From Lepisosteus oculatus (Eukaryota; Chordata; Actinopteri; Semionotiformes; Lepisosteidae): a stretch of DNA of 64,000 nucleotides. This document shows positions 36,458-49,160 of the stretch, one piece after another; position 1 is the first letter of the stretch; the number at the start of each line of letters is the position of its first letter. The position numbers and the translations under genes were made by a program. The DNA lies in contig NC_090697.1 in the NCBI RefSeq assembly GCF_040954835.1, positions 38,314,788 to 38,378,787 on the forward strand. Reading direction: 5' to 3'. The notes beneath the pieces were generated by a model, which saw only the letters and a list, made by a program, of their open reading frames with translations, had not been told where the DNA came from and did not search any database.

Positions 36458-39400
36458 TCATTTCTGAATGTCACATTGAAGGAGTAATACAATGGATGGA
36501 TCACTCTTTGCAGCTTCTTTGAACTCATCCAGTGTGATCTGATCATCGTTGTTCTTATCCATCTTGCTGAAAATCTTGTCTACTCGCTGTTCAGGTGTGA
36601 GCCCATCCTCATTCATTTTCATCATAATGACGGTGCCTACCATTTTGTAAATAGCCTTTTTTGAATAAAAAAAGAGAACACATCAGATATCATTTCCATG
36701 TTATCACAGATTTGGAAAATGCAGTGGTTCTGAGCAGTGCATTACTCCCCCCCACACCCAAGACAAATCTGTAAATTTCTCTCTGGTATTATCATTTTGG
36801 TTCAGGGTTATTATACTTTCCTGCTGCTGCTTGAGAAATGTGTTTTTCTTTTATTGTGCCTGAGCTCTTAAATTCATAATCAGAGCCTTAATCAAACTAA
36901 TTATATATTCAAATAGAACTCTTTAAGTGTTTTCAAGAGAAATATATAGGAATTGTCAAAAACTCTGATTTACCAAATAATGGCTTAAACTGTGTAAGTG
37001 ACACAAGAGTCATAAATGTCCTCTATGACCAGTGTTTGAACCTTCTGATTTCAGCTCTGGTCATAAAACCTGATATGTTCTGTCTCGTGGACAGAATGTT
37101 TGTCTTAAAATCGAATATAAGAAACTGTGGAAAAGAATATCCCATCCCTGATTGTCATTGGTGGAAATGTGCAACTTTAATTATAAAAGGAAAAAACCTG
37201 AATTGCAAAAGTTTATCGAACGTTACAAATACAGAATAATTTCCCCTTTCCATTAGAAAGCTTTTTTGTAAATCAATGCTAATGTCTGATGCAATATTTG
37301 TTCTCAGAAATATTTTAGAAATCTTATTAATCTTAAGCAGTGTACAAGTATTCTGCCATTGTGAATCACAAGCCGATGAGCACAGTTATCCATGATGATT
37401 TTTTCCTGTAGCCTTATGCCACTATCAGGAAGAACAGAGACCTACAGTCAGGTTAAAAAAAGTAAGTACACCCTCTTTCAATTCAATTGTTTTACATATC
37501 AGGGCATTAATAACAATCGTCTGGTCCACACTAACTTCTATAATTGGACAAATCTAGCCTCAGATGACTGTCAACAGATAATATATTTCACTGTGTCATT
37601 ATTTATTCAACAAAAGGTAATCCAAAATGCAGAAACCATGTGGGAGAAATTAAGTATACCTTTACTGGTATAAGGGTAAGGTAAGCCAGGTGCTGCTAAC
37701 CAAATGCACTTGATTAGTTGATCATCAGGAAGTGTGACCACCTCTATAAAAGCAGAACGTTTGGCAGTTTGGTGGTCTGGAGCATTCAGGTGTGTGTTAA
37801 CACCATGCCAAGGAGAAAAGACATCAGCATTGAACTCAGAGAAGCAATTGTTGCTGCTCATCAGTCTGAGAAGGGTTATAAGGCAATTTCCAAACAATTT
37901 AAAACCCATCATTCTACAGTAAGAAGGATTATTTATAAATGGAGAACATTCAAGACAGCTGCCAATCTTCTCAGGAGTGGGTGTCCCAGCAAATACATCC
38001 CAAGGTCAGAACGTATAATTCTCAGAGAAATCGCAAAGAACCCAAGACCTACATCTAGGGATCTACAGGCCTTGGTTAAAGTTCATGACAGTACGATCAG
38101 AAAAAGACTGAACAAGTATGGCCTTCATGGAAGGTTAGACAGGAGAAAGCTCCTTCTCTCCAAAAAGAACAGGACAGCACTGCTTAGGTTTGCAAAGTTG
38201 CATCTGGACAAACCACAAGATTTCTGGAACAATGTACTTTGGACAGATGAGACCAAAGTGGAGATGTTTGGTCATTATGCACAACGCCATGTTTGGCGAA
38301 AACCAAACACAGTGTATCACCACAAACACCTCATACCAACCGTCAAGCACGATGGTGGAGGGGTGATGATTTGGGCTTGTTTTGTAGCCACAGGACCTGG
38401 GCACCTTGCAGTCATCGAGTCGACCATTAACTCTTCTTTTATACAAAACTATTCTAGAGACAAATGGGAGGCCATTTGTCTGACAGCTAAAGCTTGGCCG
38501 AAATTGGGTCATGCAACAGGACAATGATCCCAAGCACACCAGCATATCTACAACTGAATGGCAAAAAAAGAAAAGAATAAAGGTGTTGGAATGGCTAAGC
38601 TAAAGTCCAGACCTCAGTCCCATTGAGATGCTGTGGCGGGACCTTGACAGAGCTGTGCATAAATGAAAGCCCTCAAACATCAATGAACTGAAGCAATGCT
38701 GTAAAGAAGAGTGGGCCGAAATTCCTCCAAAATAATGTGAGAGACTGATAAACTCATACAGAAAGCGATTAGTTCAAGTTATTGCTGCTAATGGTGGTTC
38801 TACAAGCTACTGAATCATGGGGTGTACTTCGTTTTTCACACATGGCGTCTGAATGTTGGCTTATTTTCTGTTAAATAAATAATGACATAGTGGAATCTGT
38901 TATGTGTTGTTTGTCACCTGAGATTAGATTTACCTAATTTTAGGATCTGGTAAGGACCAGATGATTTTTTGTTATGTCCTGATATATAAATTGATAGAAT
39001 TGAAAGAGGGTGTATTTTCTTTTTCACATGATTGTAACAACTACTCTATCATGTGCTTGTAGGCTTGGCTTTCCATAAGCTATATAATAAACAGTATTAA
39101 GGCTTGTTTGCAAACCTGGTTATAATTGTTAAATTAAGACATCCCACTGATAAAGAGCAAAAGGTGCTTAGTACTCACTATACCATTCCTAAATATACTC
39201 TGATGTTGATGAATCATGGAATTAATATATATCAAGGTTTAAGCATAGCTGTACATTTTGCCCTAGGCATCTACCAACATCTCCAGTCTTGTGAAAGGGC
39301 TTTTGCAGTCATAAGTTGCACATATCAACTCATGTTTAAAAAAAGGCATGTCTTCAACATATCAATTTCTTTCTAGCACACAGGCATCCTATTTCTGACA

Positions 39401-40341
39401 TGATTATCACAATTTGTTTTTAAAAATCGTTCTTCCCTCGCACTGCACATTTATTCAAAATGACAAAATGGAGAAATGTTACTGTGGTCTCATACAGTAC
39501 TACACACTAAAAATTGCTTGCTGCAAAACTATTAAGGTGCTTGTTATATAAAAATGTAATATGCTTCCAAAATAGATGTCTAAAGCTTTGACCTACATCT
39601 ACTACAGCAATAGGATGATGGAAAATATTTGGTCCTAACTATACACCATTATAAATAATCACATTAAGGGTTCTGTCATTTTAATTCACACAATAAATCA
39701 GGCAGATTCCACCTTGAATCCATGAGACCATATTTCAATTTTGCTAGATTTCGCTGGTAATCCTCTAATACACAGACCTAGTGAGGCAACCATATATGGG
39801 TATATACAAACCCATAAAAGAATTATGGGACACAGGTTGATTAATACCCCAATGTGGCATTGTTTTCTAATGAAAGTGTGATGTTTACCAGGTGTAACAA
39901 ATGAGCATATAATGTAAACACCTGTATTTTATTTCTTTAACACACAACCTTTTTCAACATGCTGTAAAATGGTAACTTAAACCTGGGATGTAGCATCATT
40001 TGATTAGTAACAATCATCTATAACATAACAATGCACTCTGCAACTTCAGTGTCATGTAAACACAACAGGAAGAGCTAAAGTCTTATTCCTTCAAATTAAC
40101 TACCATTTTTTTCTCAGTTTCTTACCTCTATAATCTCCAACATCTCCACTCGTGTGATTTTGCCATCACCATCCAAATCATACATGTTGAACGCCCAGTT
40201 CAACTTCTGCTCAAAGCTTCCCCGTGATGTGATAGACAGTGCACAGATGAACTCTCTGAAGTCGATGGTCCCATCACCGTTCTTATCAAAGGTCCTAAAG
40301 GCATGCTGGGCAAACTTTGAGGCATCGCCATATGGGAAAAA
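36458..40341 (-). CDS. VSNL1: Visinin-like protein 1 (VILIP-1), 3' part: last two coding exons
   Basis: Exons are 40126-40341 (72 codons, phase 0, starting [10 protein letters not shown]) and 36458-36655 (65 codons plus TGA, starting AIYKMVGTV and ending LLLQCDIQK). Acceptors and the donor are GT-AG on the minus strand. VILIP-1 is a myristoylated neuronal calcium sensor with four EF-hand units, the first inactive. Seen here are loops [12 protein letters not shown] (EF2), [12 protein letters not shown] (EF3) and [12 protein letters not shown] (EF4). Compared with the human protein I noticed one change, Asn for Lys in the EF4 loop. The missing N-terminal exon should encode the myristoylation site MGKQNS and EF1. 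I looked for its KQWYKGF signature up to 64000 and did not find it. The intron between the two exons holds a dead Tc1 element. Confidence 0.95.
37445..39034 (+). mobile_element. Full-length Tc1/mariner element in VSNL1 intron
   Basis: The element is about 1.59 kb and sits between TA dinucleotides (37443-37444 and 39035-39036). Imperfect terminal inverted repeats of about 80 bp share TACACCCTCTTTCAATT on the left and its reverse complement AATTGAAAGAGGGTGTA on the right. Length, TA target and inverted repeats are standard for Tc1. It lies opposite in orientation to VSNL1 and carries one decayed transposase gene. Confidence 0.92.
37805..38813 (+). pseudogene. Tc1-like transposase, inactivated
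   Basis: [20 protein letters not shown] opens a paired-like helix-turn-helix domain (about residues 1-120), followed by the DDE domain. The first Asp is in [13 protein letters not shown]. Near 38480-38510 a frameshift moves the frame. After it come [12 protein letters not shown], with the second Asp, and [10 protein letters not shown], with the Glu. In-frame stops then follow in the restored frame, within LS*SPDLSP, VHK*KPS and PPK*CER. The end [11 protein letters not shown] with TGA is the normal Tc1 terminus. The full D,D,E set is recognisable but cannot be made as one protein, so the copy is dead and only mildly diverged. Confidence 0.93.
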
Positions 40342-41039
40342 CTGAAAAAATCAAGAGTAATATTACAACTTTAATTAACAAATTTAAATTTGTTTAAATT
40401 TTAATTATTTCATTTAAAAATAGAACAATGACATTCATCATCCTTATCATAGAAATCCATTTTGTTTATAGAAGCTTTTCACAGAACCCAATGAAACAGT
40501 AGTAAAACTACATTAAATGCTAAACTTTTGACAGAAAATAAAGTTTTAAGTGAGTTTAAAAAATGTTGACAGTTGGAGCCTCTCCATTGATTTTAGCCTA
40601 TGAGGCTAAAGGTCCTTTTACTGCAGAAGAGAAATCTGTCAGCCATTATGTGAAGCATGGTTTTCAGTAGAGTAAGAAGGCCTGAATGAGCAGATCTCAG
40701 ATTAATGGTTCTACTATATTCATGAAATATATACTTTATATCATATGTCCTATGTGAATCTAATACTGCTGTTGCTTGTTCAAAGAACCCTAACACGTTG
40801 GTTAGACAAGAAGTACCTTTTATAAATTTATGTTGACTATTTCCTAGAATATTATTTCCATATATTGGGTCCTCTAGTTTAGTCCTAATAGTTGTTAAAC
40901 TATTGTATTGTTAAGTTGTTAAGGTAAAATCAAGGTTTCCAACTGGAGTCAAGGCTTTAATTGTCACAGACTCTGAAGTCACTAACTATGCAAAGCAATG
41001 TTGTAATCCTATGAGCTTAACCTCAGTCTTCGCGCAGTT
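40342..41039. other. VSNL1 intron sequence
   Basis: No additional exon or repeat boundary can be supported; the upstream edge of the LINE relic may reach in from 41.04 kb. Confidence 0.4.
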
Positions 41040-41520
41040 TTACATAAGAATGTTTTGTCACTATCTAAATATTAAACAGGCACCATAGAAAGGCAGAAAT
41101 CACAGAGATCAAGGTTGGCCTGCAAACTAACATAAGTGAATATTATGTTATCATAGCCAAGTCCACTGTGGTAAAAAATATGACCAAGAAACAAGAAGTA
41201 AATACCCAACAGTAAAGATCCCAGCACAAAGCCCTGTGGAACAGTCTATATAAGCAGGACAACATCAGATTTAAAACAGTCTATATTAACCTAACCATGA
41301 AGGGAAGTGCCAGTTTTCGTTTAATAATTTTGTGCTCCATGTGCTCCAGTAGGACATTGTGTTTGACAATATTTAATGCATTTAAGACCAGAAGGAGGAG
41401 AATATTAATTTGCCCAGAAGCAGACGTAATTTGCAACATTAACTTAAATCACTTTTTATTTTCTTTGTTCAAACCCCAACTAGAAAGGGTTATCAATCTC
41501 ATTAGATGAGACTGTCATTG
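41040..41520 (-). pseudogene. Degraded LINE reverse transcriptase (L2/Rex-type), minus strand
   Basis: Minus-strand translation gives LNALNIVKHNVLLEHMEH, which corresponds to the LLDLSAAFDTVDH catalytic block of L2-type reverse transcriptases with the Asp lost. About 60 codons later comes VPQGFVLGSLLLGIYFLFLG, equivalent to the GVPQGSVLGP block. The YADD box is not clear. Frameshifts separate the blocks. It is older and of a different subfamily than the LINE at 58.7-60.7 kb. Confidence 0.6.
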
Positions 41521-44500
41521 AGCTGCCACTGTCCATTCCTGAATTTCTGCTACAAAAGGTAAATTGGTTGCAGGACTTTAGTTGTAAAGCAATTGAGAGT
41601 TCAGGCCAGTTATTTTTAACACATGATTGATAGCGATAAAGATAATTGATGGAAAAGATGAAAAGTGTGTCTCAAACATTGGTTGAGCAAACAATATGTT
41701 AAGAAATTACACACAACATGCCATAAAATAACAAAAATAAAGTTATACCTGTACATAGCAAAAAGGTGCATTTATGGTACCGGGCACACATCTGATGCTC
41801 ATAAAACTTTACTCCAGCCTTCAGCCTCGGCAAGCGAAATCCATTATTGAGTGGTCTGCATTGCGGATTTGTATTTTGTCTGACTGAATGCAGCTGAAAT
41901 GATCCTTGCAGAGTAAATCTCATTGACTTTAACTTGTTCTGGCTCTTAGCATGGGCTTTACTGCAGACCTTTTTTTTCCATTTGCAAAATACAATGCTTT
42001 TTACAGACAGAAACTGCTTCCAATTTCACACACATTTATATGTGTAAAATATACAACATACCAACCTCTTTTAGGCAAACTGCGAACTTCATTAACAGCC
42101 ATCTGAAGTCAAATACTGAACCCTGCTGCTTGCCTGCAGTGCTGGCTGTTTCATATATTGGTGGCAAGCTGCATTTTCTTTAGTTTTGGATATTCTAGGA
42201 AAATTCAAGCCAAAAATGACCACACAGCCTTCAAACTAAAGCTCCCATTCTTTTGTTTCATTTTTGGTCACTTGTGTTAGCATTTAATTTTGCATTTAAA
42301 ATGTTTATTAGTTCAAAACTGGTATGTACAAGCACCTAAGAAATATAGAAATAATTCAGGTACATTTGTCAACTCAATAATAATGATTGTTCATACCTGT
42401 CATACTATACGTTTGTATCCACTATGCATTAAAGTATACAGATGATATAAACAAGTATTTTGAAACATTTTAAATTCTGATTTATTTAATATAAAAAGTC
42501 TTTATTTTCTGTGCTAAACTGTCTGAAGAGCAATGATATTATGTTTGGAAATGACAGAAGTGCTAAAATAAATCCTTACTGAACTAATACATTATTTGAC
42601 TCTTTAATTAGTGAGACCTAATTAACATGTTAAACATATAAAAACATCAACCAAACAAATAACTAGTTATAAGAGTCCCACCCCAAAAAAAGAGCCTGTC
42701 AAGTGTTGTGAATATTGTTTCTGGAGAACAATTTTCTCTCTTCGTTTCTAGGTCAGGTTTTAATGATCTGCATCAGCTCATTATTATCTTAATTAGACCA
42801 GGATAACAAAAACTCCCATGTCTTCAGGAGGTGGGGCTTTAAAAAGCCTAGAAAATCAGAATCACACTTCAGGACCAGAATAAAAGATTACAGCTTTAAA
42901 GCATTACATGAAACTGAGTTTCTAATATACAAAAAATAGTTGGTAAGAACGATTGTAAGATTCCTGTGCAACAGCATGGAGAGCAGACCGATGTGGATCA
43001 CAGTAATTAATGTTAACAGTGCTCTGACAACACCAAAGCCAGAGGAGGCCTAAATCCCTGAAACCGACATCGACTCCAAGGTCAATGCCATTTTGGAATA
43101 TAAGAATTCCTATTGAAGGAGCACTCACATGGCAGTTTCGGACAAGCTACAGCAGATGCAGAATCAGCCGTGCAATAAGAGACCATATGCCTCCTAATCT
43201 CTAGCTTGTGTCAGAGTGACACAATAACCCTAGCAACATTCTGAACATTGCTTGATGCTTCAACATTGCAACGCATTTTACATCAGACAGCCTGAAAAAT
43301 CCCTAAGAAGTCAAGAAACACATTAATGAGGTGCTATGCTTTCAATACAGCAGCTTTTGTAGTTTGTACTGAAGAGAACTCAGACCTTTGATCAACAGGA
43401 TTAAAGTTTAATTTTAATTATCCTTGAAGCTCTAGGAGTTTTTTTCTACCAGCTACCTTCACATCAAAGTCTTCTGGCATTCTGAACAATCTTTAGGATT
43501 ACTGTATGAAACCATCTTAAGAGTGAAGACATCAGCTAGTATAACTTGCAGAGTGAAAAACTTTCCCCTAATTTGTTATATTAGTAAAAACAGTATAAAG
43601 ATGCATTGACAAGTAACTATGTGCCAAAAAGTAATTGATGTTTGACGCTGAACTAATTAGAGTGATTATATGCTTCAAAACAGCTGGTGTGTCAAGAGGG
43701 TGTGTAGGGCAATGACTGTGGACCTGCAGCCTAAAAAATATGAAAACATATTTTTCTTTTTTTTTTATTGAAGTGATTTTTACATATCAATGTGTGAAAT
43801 AAAAAAACAAGTGTTGTTTGAAGAGCTTACAAAATTATTATTTTTCACAATGTACATGTAGGAGGTATTTATTTGAGTTTTCTTAATAAAATATTCTTGA
43901 CTTGGAGTGGGCACCCTGCCTATTTTTCCCAGAGGAAAAAAAGGACATGAAATTAACTAGTTAACCAATCAGTAACTGATATGCAAATATTGTCCATTGC
44001 AACTTCCTCCATGATGAGGACATAATATATAATTCCATTATATACAGGGAATATATAATTTCCTGTAAGACAGGGTGTTTTATTATCTCTAATGAATCAT
44101 GAAAGAAATGTAAACAATTAAAAGTCAGGTAAACTTCCACTTTGAATTCCCTTTTTAGTGAAGCAGAAGAGCCAAGTTATTTTAGCTCAGTGTGCTCATT
44201 TCTCCATTCAGGATTAATGGACAAACCACATGGACTGTTTTCTCATCTGGAAAACAAGGCTGTTTCAAAACTGATTACTACAACCATCCTAGCTGAAAAA
44301 CAGTGTTGACAGGTTTACTGCAAAGAGTTCCTTCCTTAGGTTTAATAGTTTTTCTTAGCTTTTCATGTATACTCCCTTACAAAACAAACACATACAGTAT
44401 AACAAAAGTAAGAAGAAAGGTGAGTCCAGTAACATGAACACGACACAATTAGGAACTAGGGAACATGGCACCTTTTAGAATAAAGTGCTCCAGCCCTTTT

Positions 44501-45001
44501 TTAATCTTCCAATATTCCTTTCTCTTTAAGATGCAGATAATAAAGAGAGAAATTAAGCAATAGTTTGTTTTGCTGGCTGTCATATCCTGAGTCTGAAAGA
44601 TTTAATTCAAAAATGAATATTTGTATCCATTAACATGGGACCCTGAGATAATCTTAAAGCTGTGAGGAGAAGGTTGTAGCCTACTGAAGTAATCCAAAGG
44701 GTCAAAGCATCACAATATGAACAATTCCAAGGAGTCTGTCATGAAAAAAGGCTTGCATATAAGATAGCACATTGCTCAGTCATCTTATAATTACTGGAGT
44801 GCATTATGAGGAAATTACACGGAAGATACTGCACAAGAAGAAACACCAGAGTGAAGACACGAAGTAAAGAACAAAATGTACATGCAATTCAATGTGTAAA
44901 GTCAGGTCAGAGACAGGACATCACCTTAAGAAGAGACAGTGGGGGGACGCACAGGAAACATGCTGGAAAGATGTGAAAATGAAGAAACCCTGGGATGCTA
45001 T
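41521..45001. other. VSNL1 intron sequence
   Basis: No gene is supportable. The stretch at 42740-42800 (TTTTAATGATCTGCATCAGC, TAATTAGACC) has homeodomain-like TAAT cores and could be a conserved element, which is untested. Confidence 0.4.
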
Positions 45002-45236
45002 TGTAACGCTTAAGGCCGACAGGCACTGTGTAAGAGCCAGCGTACCAGAGCAGGTGATGTCACCGCCCTTCCCTGTGATAGCAGGACTACAGCTACTGGG
45101 CTGTAGGGAGATCTCTCTTTAGCTCACGGGGCTGGGTCGCTGCAGAGAGACGCGGGAGTCCCGGGTTCGAGCCTCAGTCGGGATGGGGCCGACCTTATGC
45201 GGCAAGGGCGCCTGCCTGAGCCCCCGTTGCGTTACA
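45002..45236 (+). mobile_element. TGTAAC-ended element with tRNA-like core, copy C (235 bp)
   Basis: It begins TGTAACGCTTAAGG and ends CCGTTGCGTTACA, flanked by perfect CTAT duplications (44998-45001, 45237-45240). The core has A-box-like TTTAGCTCACGGGGCTGG and, about 45 bases on, a near-canonical B box GGGTTCGAGCC. The left arm (GATGTCACCGCCCTTCCCTG) matches copy D. It is strikingly GC-rich against its intronic surroundings. It is non-coding. Confidence 0.75.
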
Positions 45237-45240
45237 CTAT

Positions 45241-48200
45241 TATAGCAATGCAAAATTGTATTTTAGTCAAAGTTTGAAGTTGGTCTAAATGTAGTGATTG
45301 AAGTACCAAAATGACAGTCTTACTTGTCACTGCTCCACTGGGACATGAAAACAAATGTGAAGCCGCAAAAACACACTGGGTGACTCTTAAATGAAAAAAA
45401 AACATGATTGTTCCAGCCAAAGAGCAAAGTGTTCCCTTGATTTACACAACATCTCAATTCATATTCTTGAAGCTGTCACAGTTTATGAGCCAGCACAGCA
45501 GGACAAACGTGCTCACTCTTGCATCAGGTACTCAGAATTCAAAATGCACTGGTAGCAAAAACCAAAGAAAACTGAAACTGGAGAATGCATGCTGGTTTCA
45601 GAACATAAAAGAAGAGTAATCAACTGATAATTGGGTACAGGACCTTTAAAACTACAGCTGCCAGTGACAAACTGATGTATTAGCAGTGAAGGGAGAGTAT
45701 ACAAGCTCTTCATTTTTGAAGAGGCCAAATTATCATGCTTAACAGACATTAAATGTGATCAAATAGGAACTCCCTGTGTGTAAATGCTTTTAAATACACA
45801 AATGAAAACTGACTTTCTTATGGAAGTAGCCATATGCCCCATATGGTCATACAGACCAATCTATTTGAGGCAAAGGAAGTACAGTATAATTAATCAAGTA
45901 GTACTGCTGTTGAGAGTTAGGCTCCAAATGTTTCTCAGGGTACATCTGTGCTCTTATAAAACACTTCACATAAAATAAAAAATCTAGGTCAACATCACTT
46001 TTAAAGATTGAAGAATAAGATATTCTGAAGTTCTTCTGCAATTGTGCATTCCATTAAAATCTTTGAAATTTGATAGTACACTCATAAAATTAACCTTTGT
46101 GTTTGTGTCGTAAATAGTATTTTTGGTACATCAGGTAAAATCTCGGATTTTACTGAGCTATTGCCAATCTAGAAAATCTTTTTAAGATTTGGAAATCAAC
46201 TATGCTTATTAACATTACATGGTAAATACTGTACACTACAAAGTTCAAACAGGATAGAAAATGCAGACTGGTTTTAAAAAAACTGGATTTCTTTCAGAAA
46301 ATGTTACTTTTCAGTTCAGTAAAATAGTCTAACTTTCTGTTAAGTACCGAAGAATTGGATTGAGATGGATTTATTGGTGCTGATATGTCACTGAGTTCAT
46401 TTATTTTGTTTTTCTTGTCTCTCCTACACTGCCAGCCAGCCAGCTTTGCTGTTTTGAGCCCCTTTGGAACCTTAAATTGTTCCCTTTCTGGGAAAGAGTG
46501 CACTCCTTCCACTTCAAGTCTTACCTGTTCTCCCCTCTCATATATTACTCTTGATACTGAATTGATACTTAGATTACAGAATCTGTATATTAGTATTTAA
46601 TAGCTAACTTATTTTTTTTCCAATAAAAGAAAAATAAACAAAAACATAACAGATAAACTGTAGGACAATCAGACATAGGCCCTAGTAAAAAGTTTAAATT
46701 AAAATCTGAGTTTTGAGATTAAATTTGAATAGTATCAAAGAGTTTGTCTCTCGAAGAGATGGAGAAAGGGCATTCCATAACAATGGAGCAGCGACAGAAA
46801 AAGTATGGCATATTCACAATGACTCTTGTGACACCAGCTATCTTTCATCTTATATTCTTTCTCTTCATTTATCACCAAATCTTGCTCCTTAATCTTCTCT
46901 TAATCTTAAACTGTTCCTCATTTTCTCCCTTCTCTAACGCTCTCAGCTTATCCTGTTTGGCTAGGGTGTTTTTCCATAATAAACTCTAGTTTTCCTTGAC
47001 ACCACAGACATGTGTTATTATTCTTTCCTTCTCTTTCAGAGATCATCCATCCGTTCATCCATATCCAACTCTTAAGACATGGGGTGTACTTGTTAATCAA
47101 CCTGTGCTATTTAGACTTCTACTCTCTTGTTTATTGGAAGAAGATGCCGCCTTCTCAGATATGGACATGATCTCTTTATGTGCCATTGGAGAGCAAGAAA
47201 GATTGTGAACTAGTAAATTGCAAAAAAAAAATCTTTCATCTTTACATGACTGTAAAGAACTTCATGCTGTCTTATACAGTGCCACAACTAAACTCATACT
47301 GAGCAATTTCAGGGTGCAGAATATAGGAGCTGCACTTTGTATATCTTAATGAGACACATGCTAAACTGTATCTTTCTGTAGCCACAGCATTCTTATCAAT
47401 ACATATAGCATCAGCATAGTTTTCACTTTTTGTTACTTTAAAGCTTGCAGTCATGACACTCTGAAGCAGCAATTAACATCTGTTATAAACACCACCTACT
47501 CTAGACAAAGTAAGAAAAATAGATAACGAATATGAAAGAACAACAGAAAAGTCATGTTTGCATAACTATGCCAACCCTTTGCTGTAGTAAACATGAATTC
47601 ATTTATGTACCTCGTGTATTGAATCCGTGTGTGTGCATCGCTGATCGATTGATTTTCTAATAACCATAATGAATCACCTCGTGATTACTGCTACAATTAA
47701 TAAATTGCCCCAGTAAATTCACAAAACTCCTACACTGTGTAACAGTTAGACAAAATCCAATACACGATTTATTAAACACTGGCAATTTATGGGTAAATAG
47801 TACAACTGGGCTTTGCTGCAATAATCTACAATAAAAAAAAAATCATCCGACCAGGCTTGAGAATGTACTCAGTACAGATGGGAAAAACTAATCAGTGGCT
47901 GTAAGGTGGTGAGTGATGCATGAAGCACATCCAAGGACCCTCCAGTCACAACTAAATTCACCTTCTTTTAAGTGGAGCATGAAAGCCTTCACAATCAGTG
48001 CACAGGCTGCCACTTCACCCCTTCCTTCACTTGAGACTGAGACATTTTTGCTGTGTGCACATTTTCTACAGTCACAGTTTTAATGGAAGTCATTTAACAA
48101 AGTCAGTGCCATAATGACAGAAAAGCATTTCTTTCTTTTTTACGGTCCAGACATTTTCCCAGATTTTCTGTAGTACCGCACAGCAGGTAGAAAAACATAT

Positions 48201-48426
48201 AACTAAATAACAAATTTGCTAAAGTAACTGTACTTTGTCTTCACTGATTGGCTCTTTATATGGAATTTAAAAAAATAATAATAATTTGCTTATGCCGCTG
48301 AAAACAATCCTATCGGCCAAAATTTGATGGTCTGCTGTAGCTGAAATGTTGGAGAGACAAAAGATATGAAGATTAATGTATTTAATTTAGTCTTATACAT
48401 TAGTTATTTGAGACTTTATGTATTTA
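45241..48426. other. VSNL1 intron sequence
   Basis: No gene is supportable. Around 46730-46830 there is a block (CGAAGAGATGGAGAAAGGGC) that may be an old LINE 3' region. Around 47640-47700 is a mixed-composition patch with ATCGATTGATT and ACAATTAATAAATT. Confidence 0.35.
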
Positions 48427-48755
48427 GACAGGGTGCATCGTGGTGCATTGGTTAGCATTGCTGCCTCGCAGTGCTGCGGTCCTGGATTTAATTCCTGAGG
48501 TACTTTCTGCATGGTGTTTGTATGTTCTCCCAGTGTTTGCATGGGTTCCCTCTGGGTGGTCCAGTTTCCTCCCACAGATCAAAGACTGTTTGGTTAATTG
48601 GCTTCTGGTAAAATTGGCCCTGGTGTGAGTACATGCATGTGTCTGCGTCTCTGCCATGGATTGGCATCACATCTAGGGTGTATCCTGCCTTGCACACATT
48701 GTTAGCTGGGATAGGCACCATCTTCCCTGCAACACTGAATTACATTAAGTGGTAA
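48427..48755 (+). repeat. tRNA-derived fish SINE, plus strand
   Basis: The head GTGCATTGGTTAGCATTGCT and a degenerate B box (GGATTTAATTCC) are followed by TTTGTATGTTCTCCCAGTG, GGTTCCCTCTGGGTGGTCC, CCTCCCACAGATCAAAGACT, a TGTGTCTGCGTCTC tract, ATGGATTGGCATCACATC and GCTGGGATAGGCACC. It is the same family as 1861-2231. The Penelope-like copy follows almost immediately. Confidence 0.75.
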
Positions 48756-48774
48756 GAAAATACATATGTGGGTG

Positions 48775-48952
48775 AAGTAGTTCAGGTGGGTAGCTGCGTC
48801 AGCATGCATAGGCTGCAAAGGAACAAGTAATAAGTTTATTCCATGCTGAAAAGAGAAGGAAGAAAGGAATGTGTAAGCTTACACAGCCGAAATGTTGTGT
48901 TGTCTTTCTTCCTTCTCTTTTCAGCATGGAATAAACCTATTACTTGTTCCTT
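48775..48952. mobile_element. Penelope-like fragment with internal inverted arms
   Basis: It carries AGCTGCGTCAGCATGCATAG, shared exactly with 17531-17550. Then come ~55-bp inverted arms: GGAACAAGTAATAAGTTTAT and TTCCATGCTGAAAAGAGAAG on the left, matched by the reverse complement ending TTACTTGTTCC on the right. The centre has ACACAGCCGAAATGTTGTG. Flanks TACATATGTGGGTG (48761-48774) and TACATATACGGATG (48953-48966) match at 11 of 14 and may be a decayed target duplication. Confidence 0.55.
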
Positions 48953-49069
48953 TACATATACGGATGTATATTATTTATAAATATTTTAGTAATAGTTACA
49001 AGTTCAAATATTATCAATAAATAATTTTATAATATGAAAACATAAATACAATAAGGGTATAGAGATCCA

Positions 49070-49160
49070 GGGTGCATCCTGTTCCTGTCTGGGATAGCTC
49101 TGGCTCTCCGGTGAACCTGTATTGAATAAAGCAGTAAGAAAATGGATGGATGTATTTAGA
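49070..49160 (+). repeat. SINE 3'-end fragment
   Basis: CAGGGTGCATCCTG, GGGATAGCTCTGGCTC and AGTAAGAAAATGGATGGATG match the 3' end of the 48427 SINE family; the head is missing. Confidence 0.6.
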
